Source: an uncultured Clostridia bacterium (GTDB taxonomy: Bacteria; Bacillota; Clostridia; Christensenellales; Aristaeellaceae). Taken from it: a DNA stretch of 9,382 nucleotides. A program made the translations under genes and the position numbers. The notes below the pieces were generated by a model, which saw only the letters and a program-made list of their open reading frames with translations, did not search any database and was not told where the DNA came from. Positions 6,455 through 9,382 of the stretch are shown here, one piece after another. The stretch lies in contig CAKTTM010000056.1 of assembly GCA_934615145.1 (NCBI GenBank), positions 1 to 9,382 of the forward strand. Reading direction: 5' to 3'. Position 1 is the first letter of the stretch. The number at the start of each line of letters is the position of its first letter.

Positions 6455-7396
6455 ATGCAGACGCCTGTTATCAAGAAGGGTGATCCACCGCTGAGGCGCT
6501 ATCTGGCTAACAATTGGCAGCTTTATGTCATGCTGTTGGTGCCGCTTTGTTTTTTCCTGCTGTTCAAGTATGTACCAATGTTTGGCAACATACTGGCCTT
6601 CCGTCGCTTTAAGCCCCTGACTGGGCCATTTGGCGTCTCGTGGGAAGGTCTGCGTTATTTCAGGCAGTTTCTGACTAAAGCGGATTTCTGGCGAGCCTTT
6701 CAGAACACCCTGACGCTGGCGTTGCTCAACCTGGTGATCAATTTCCCCATCCCCATCCTGTTTGCCATTCTGCTCAATGAGTTGCGCAGCCTGCGCTTCA
6801 AGAAGCTGGTGCAGACTGTCAGCTACATGCCGCGCTTTGTATCGACTGTGGTCGTTATCTCAATACTCAACGAGTTGCTTTCGCCCTCCTCAGGTGCGCT
6901 GAATAGGCTCATCCAAGAGCTGACTGGGGCACCGCCGGTCTACTACCTCAATGAGGCAGCCTATTTCAGGCCACTGTATATCCTCACGGACATGTGGCAG
7001 TTCATGGGCTGGTCGGCCATCATTTATTTAGCGGCCATCACCGGCATCAGTGCAGATCTGTTTGAAGCAGCCCGGATTGATGGTGCCAGCCGTGGCCAGC
7101 TCATCCGCTATGTGACTTTGCCCAGCATTCTACCTACCATCTCCATCATGTTCATACTGCGCATCGGTCACCTGCTGTCGGTGGGCTTTGAGAAGATATT
7201 GCTGATGTATATGCCGGCCAACTCGGCGGTGTCGGATGTCATCGACACCTATGTCTATCGCATGTCCATTGCGGCCTCAGCCCCCCAGTACAGCTACGCC
7301 ACCGCCATTGGGCTTTTCAGTGGCGTAGTGGGCCTGGTGCTTGTGACTGGTTCCAACTGGCTCAGCCGCGCAACGACGGGCGAGAGCATCTATTAG
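6455..7396 (+). CDS. ABC sugar importer permease, LplB/YteP type (CUT1), importer 2
   Basis: This 313-residue protein is one half of the channel of importer 2. The ATG at 6455 has GGGGAGG 4 nt upstream. The open frame extends left to an ATG at 6257, but that part overlaps the SBP2 gene in another frame and crosses the hairpin, so it is rejected. The first membrane helix contains MLLVPLCFFLLFKYVPMFGN, the typical LplB N-terminal segment, and about five more helices follow. The ATPase-docking loop is canonical, EAARIDGAS from residue 204, ending in TLP. The C-terminus TTGESIY is typical of the group. It aligns by eye with the first permease of operon 1 along its whole length (VQTVSY, MGW, AAITGI and the docking loop), so the two operons encode paralogous systems. 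Confidence 0.92.
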   Translation: MQTPVIKKGDPPLRRYLANNWQLYVMLLVPLCFFLLFKYVPMFGNILAFRRFKPLTGPFGVSWEGLRYFRQFLTKADFWRAFQNTLTLALLNLVINFPIPILFAILLNELRSLRFKKLVQTVSYMPRFVSTVVVISILNELLSPSSGALNRLIQELTGAPPVYYLNEAAYFRPLYILTDMWQFMGWSAIIYLAAITGISADLFEAARIDGASRGQLIRYVTLPSILPTISIMFILRIGHLLSVGFEKILLMYMPANSAVSDVIDTYVYRMSIAASAPQYSYATAIGLFSGVVGLVLVTGSNWLSRATTGESIY

Positions 7397-7406
7397 GAGG
7401 CGGTGT

Positions 7407-8282
7407 ATGAATAAGAAGCATCGCATCAAGGATCGCAGCCCGCTGTTGGATATTTTCCTGTACGCAGTGATGATTTTTGTGTTGCTGGTCTGCGTGTTAC
7501 CCTTCCTGTACATTATTGCCATGTCCTTTTCTTCTGCCAAAGCCATTCTCAACAATAAGGTCTCTCTTTGGCCAGTGGAACCTACCCTCAAGGCTTATGA
7601 GCAGGTCTTCGCCTACCCCAACTTCTATCGCGCCTATCAGAATACACTCATCTATACCTTCTTTGGCACATTGATATCGCTGACAACCATGGTGGTCTTT
7701 GCCTATCCGCTGAGTAAGCCCCGCCTCAAGGGGCAAAGCATCGTGATGAAGCTGGTGGTCTTCTCCATGTTCTTTGGTGGCGGTCTGGTGCCCAATTATC
7801 TGCTGATCTCCACATTACGGCTTACAGGCACTGTATTTGCGATGCTTCTGCCCTTTGCTATCAATCAGTTCAATCTCATCATACTGATCAATTTCATCAA
7901 GACAATACCAGAAGAGTTGGAGGAGGCCGCACGCATTGACGGCCTGAACTACTTTGGTATCCTGGTGCGCATCATTGTGCCACTGCTGACGGCGGCATTG
8001 GCCACTGTCGGCCTCTATACGGCAGTTTTTTTCTGGAATGACTGGTTCTATTCCCTGATCTACTTGCGCAGCCATCAGTACCCGGTCATGCTACTGCTGC
8101 GCAACATCGTCAATGGCACCACCATGGTGGGCGAGGCGGGAGGCGTTGGCAAGGAAGCCTCGGTAGCCATTGCAATCAAGTCTGCCGTCATCATCACCAG
8201 CACGCTGCCCATCATACTGCTCTACCCCTTCTTGCAGAAGTACTTTGTCAAGGGCATGCTGGTGGGCGCGGTCAAGGGATAA
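7407..8282 (+). CDS. ABC sugar importer permease, LplC/YtcP type (CUT1), importer 2
   Basis: This 291-residue protein is the second half of the channel of importer 2. The ATG at 7407 follows AGGAGG, which overlaps the stop of the previous gene; only 10 nt separate the two, so they are translated from one message. The first membrane helix lies near residues 14-38. The docking loop is EAARIDGLN from residue 173, followed by a VP where the family has LP. FFGGGLVPNY and YPFLQKYFVKG are the same signatures as in the matching permease of operon 1. Unlike operon 1, no enzyme gene follows; the operon ends here in a hairpin-rich noncoding stretch. The ATPase must come from elsewhere in the genome. Confidence 0.93.
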   Translation: MNKKHRIKDRSPLLDIFLYAVMIFVLLVCVLPFLYIIAMSFSSAKAILNNKVSLWPVEPTLKAYEQVFAYPNFYRAYQNTLIYTFFGTLISLTTMVVFAYPLSKPRLKGQSIVMKLVVFSMFFGGGLVPNYLLISTLRLTGTVFAMLLPFAINQFNLIILINFIKTIPEELEEAARIDGLNYFGILVRIIVPLLTAALATVGLYTAVFFWNDWFYSLIYLRSHQYPVMLLLRNIVNGTTMVGEAGGVGKEASVAIAIKSAVIITSTLPIILLYPFLQKYFVKGMLVGAVKG

Positions 8283-8288
8283 AGAAAT

Positions 8289-8308
8289 AGACCGGCGAAG
8301 CGGTCTTT
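8289..8308 (+). terminator. Weak intrinsic terminator candidate after operon 2
   Basis: AGACCG (8289-8294) pairs with CGGTCT (8301-8306) around a 6-nt loop, followed by a short T-run (8306-8308). It starts 6 nt after the stop codon, the usual place for a terminator, but the stem and T-run are short. It may work together with the stronger hairpin at 8313-8340. Confidence 0.45.
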
Positions 8309-8312
8309 CAGC

Positions 8313-8340
8313 CCATCGAAAAACTGCGGTTTTTCGATGG
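8313..8340. terminator. 12-bp perfect hairpin with C(UGCG)G loop, possibly bidirectional terminator
   Basis: CCATCGAAAAAC (8313-8324) pairs perfectly with GTTTTTCGATGG (8329-8340) around TGCG. With its closing C-G pair the loop belongs to the very stable UNCG class. The A5 and T5 tracts lie within the stem, so on either strand a U-run is present but paired. It sits between convergent genes, where a two-way terminator would be expected, yet it lacks the classic free U-tail. Confidence 0.45.
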
Positions 8341-8351
8341 TTAGGCTCTCG

Positions 8352-8523
8352 GCCCTCCGCCTGTCGCTTCGCTCGCGGGCGGCGGAGGGCGTGGAAATCC
8401 TTGCTACGCAAGGCCTCCGCGTCGCCGTACACGCCGCCGACGCGGATTATTGGTCAGAGGGCTGCGGCCCTCCGATCCTCCCAGGGGTTTGTTGATGCTC
8501 TGTGCGGCCCCAGTCGGGGTCGC
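8352..8523. repeat. Hairpin-rich noncoding stretch between convergent genes
   Basis: No gene is supported between 8283 and 8527. Besides the hairpins already listed, the stretch holds GCCCTCCGCC/GGCGGAGGGC (8352-8361 and 8381-8390), CCGCGTCG/CGACGCGG (8417-8424 and 8438-8445), GAGGGC/GCCCTC (8457-8462 and 8467-8472) around a TGCG loop, and GCGGCCCC/GGGGTCGC (8504-8511 and 8516-8523) with one wobble. It could be an intergenic repeat element or a set of terminators for both flanking genes. Confidence 0.5.
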
Positions 8524-8527
8524 TGCT

Positions 8528-9382
8528 TTATGTCAGGTATGTCTCCCGCGCCAGATCCGCCGCGCCCCAGGCAGCGTCCTGCAGCGGGGCGGTGATCTGA
8601 AGCGCCGGGTAGCGCTGGGTCAGCAGGGCGGTCAAGGCCTCTCTGAGCGCGAGGGTATTGCTGATGACGCCGCCCATCAGGGCCAGGCGCTCACCCTTCA
8701 AGTCCAACTTATCGATCACCGCGGCGCAGACAGCGGCCAGTTCTCTGGCGGAGCTGCTGACGATGTCAAGCGCTGCCTGGTCGCCCTGTTGGGCGGCGGG
8801 CTGCAGCAGCGGCGCCAGGCCGGCGATGTTGCCCTTGCCGCTGACCGGTTCATAGGCCGCGCGGATCAGATCTCGCGGCGTCTGCGCGCCGTAGTGCTGG
8901 TACACCGCCTGCGTGAGGCTGGTAGGGCCGATGCGACCGTCCTCGGCGCGCAGTACTGCCTTTAAGATGTCCCGCCCCAGCGCGTAGCCGCCGCCCTCGT
9001 CGTCGAGCAGATAGCCCCAGCCGCCGGCGCGCGCGGTGCTGCCGTCCTGCCCGCGGCCAAAGCAGATGGAGCCGGTGCCGGCGATCAGCACAGCGCCCAC
9101 GCCGCCCACCGCGCCCTGCAGCGCCGCCTCATGATCGCCCTTAAGGTCAAAGGGCCCGGCATAGCCGCCTGCCCGCAGGCCGGCCTGCACGATGTCATAG
9201 CAGTCCGGATTGCTGATGCCGGCGGTGGCGATGGTCAGCCCCGCGATTTCATGCCCCTGCGCCTCCAGGGCGCTCAGGCGCGCCGCGGCATCGGCCAGCG
9301 TGCGGCCGATGGCCTCACGGTCCATGCCATTGATGTTGAGCTGGCCAAAGCTGTCCCGGCAGAGCACCTGGCCCTGCGCATC
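8528..9382 (-). CDS. BadF/BadG/BcrA/BcrD-family sugar kinase, N-acetylglucosamine kinase-like (partial, N-terminus beyond the window)
   Basis: The gene reads leftward. Its stop is at 8528-8530 and its frame stays open to the right edge, giving 284 visible residues; the family is about 300 long, so roughly 20 are missing, including the first phosphate-binding motif (DGGGT type). A GTG at 9367 is internal and not the start. Visible family marks are GDHEAALQGA, carrying the expected catalytic Asp, then AGTGSICFGR (phosphate-2 motif), GGWGYLLDDEGGGYALGR, LALMGGVISN (adenosine region) and a C-terminal DAAWGAADLA. The enzyme would phosphorylate an amino sugar such as GlcNAc or glucosamine with ATP in the cytoplasm. 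It converges on operon 2 and is not co-transcribed with it. Its link to the importers is contextual only; activity on another small substrate is possible. Confidence 0.86.
   Translation of the reverse strand, partial: DAQGQVLCRDSFGQLNINGMDREAIGRTLADAAARLSALEAQGHEIAGLTIATAGISNPDCYDIVQAGLRAGGYAGPFDLKGDHEAALQGAVGGVGAVLIAGTGSICFGRGQDGSTARAGGWGYLLDDEGGGYALGRDILKAVLRAEDGRIGPTSLTQAVYQHYGAQTPRDLIRAAYEPVSGKGNIAGLAPLLQPAAQQGDQAALDIVSSSARELAAVCAAVIDKLDLKGERLALMGGVISNTLALREALTALLTQRYPALQITAPLQDAAWGAADLARETYLT

Noticed and set aside
8450..8965. Open frame of 171 codons on the + strand over the kinase gene
   Set aside because: It is antisense to a gene with clear kinase motifs and shows no family signature of its own.

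Overview
The window looks like a piece of chromosome from a GC-rich Firmicutes bacterium, most likely an uncultured anaerobic Clostridia-type organism. This is inferred from strong AGGAGG ribosome binding sites, GTG and TTG starts, tight operons and LplABC/YtcQ-YteP-YtcP-type sugar importers. No marker gene is present to fix the taxonomy. Seven complete genes lie on the + strand. One partial gene on the - strand runs off the right edge.

Bases 1-464 hold no convincing gene. Bases 29-263 carry short direct and inverted repeats. A sigma-A-like promoter near 310-338 is followed by a leader of about 120 nt, rich in GTGAT/ATCAC half-sites, that ends in a perfect GNRA-loop hairpin. Operon 1 (465-4708) encodes a secreted solute-binding protein, two ABC permeases (LplB-like, then LplC-like) and a PIG-L/LmbE-type deacetylase-like protein with a variant active-site motif. 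It ends in a clear intrinsic terminator at 4718-4742.

Operon 2 (promoter 4760-4789, genes 4870-8282) is a second importer of the same architecture: solute-binding protein, LplB-like permease, LplC-like permease. In both operons exactly 58 nt separate the binding-protein stop from the first permease start. Each spacer holds a perfect GC-rich hairpin, but the two hairpins are unrelated in sequence. Bases 8283-8527 are noncoding and packed with hairpins, two of which have C(UGCG)G tetraloops. The - strand gene from 8528 to the right edge is a BadF/BadG-type sugar kinase of the N-acetylglucosamine kinase group, lacking its N-terminus here.

Taken together, the locus probably imports one or two oligosaccharides through two CUT1-type importers. 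Neither has an ATPase gene here, so both presumably use a shared MsmX-like ATPase encoded elsewhere. The PIG-L protein and the GlcNAc-kinase-like protein suggest N-acetylated amino sugars as cargo, but this is inference from context. I see no CRISPR array, transposase, prophage, RNA gene or defence system. The points most worth a second look are the altered PIG-L motif, the paired 58-nt hairpin spacers, the SBP1 leader and the lack of a lipobox in both binding proteins.
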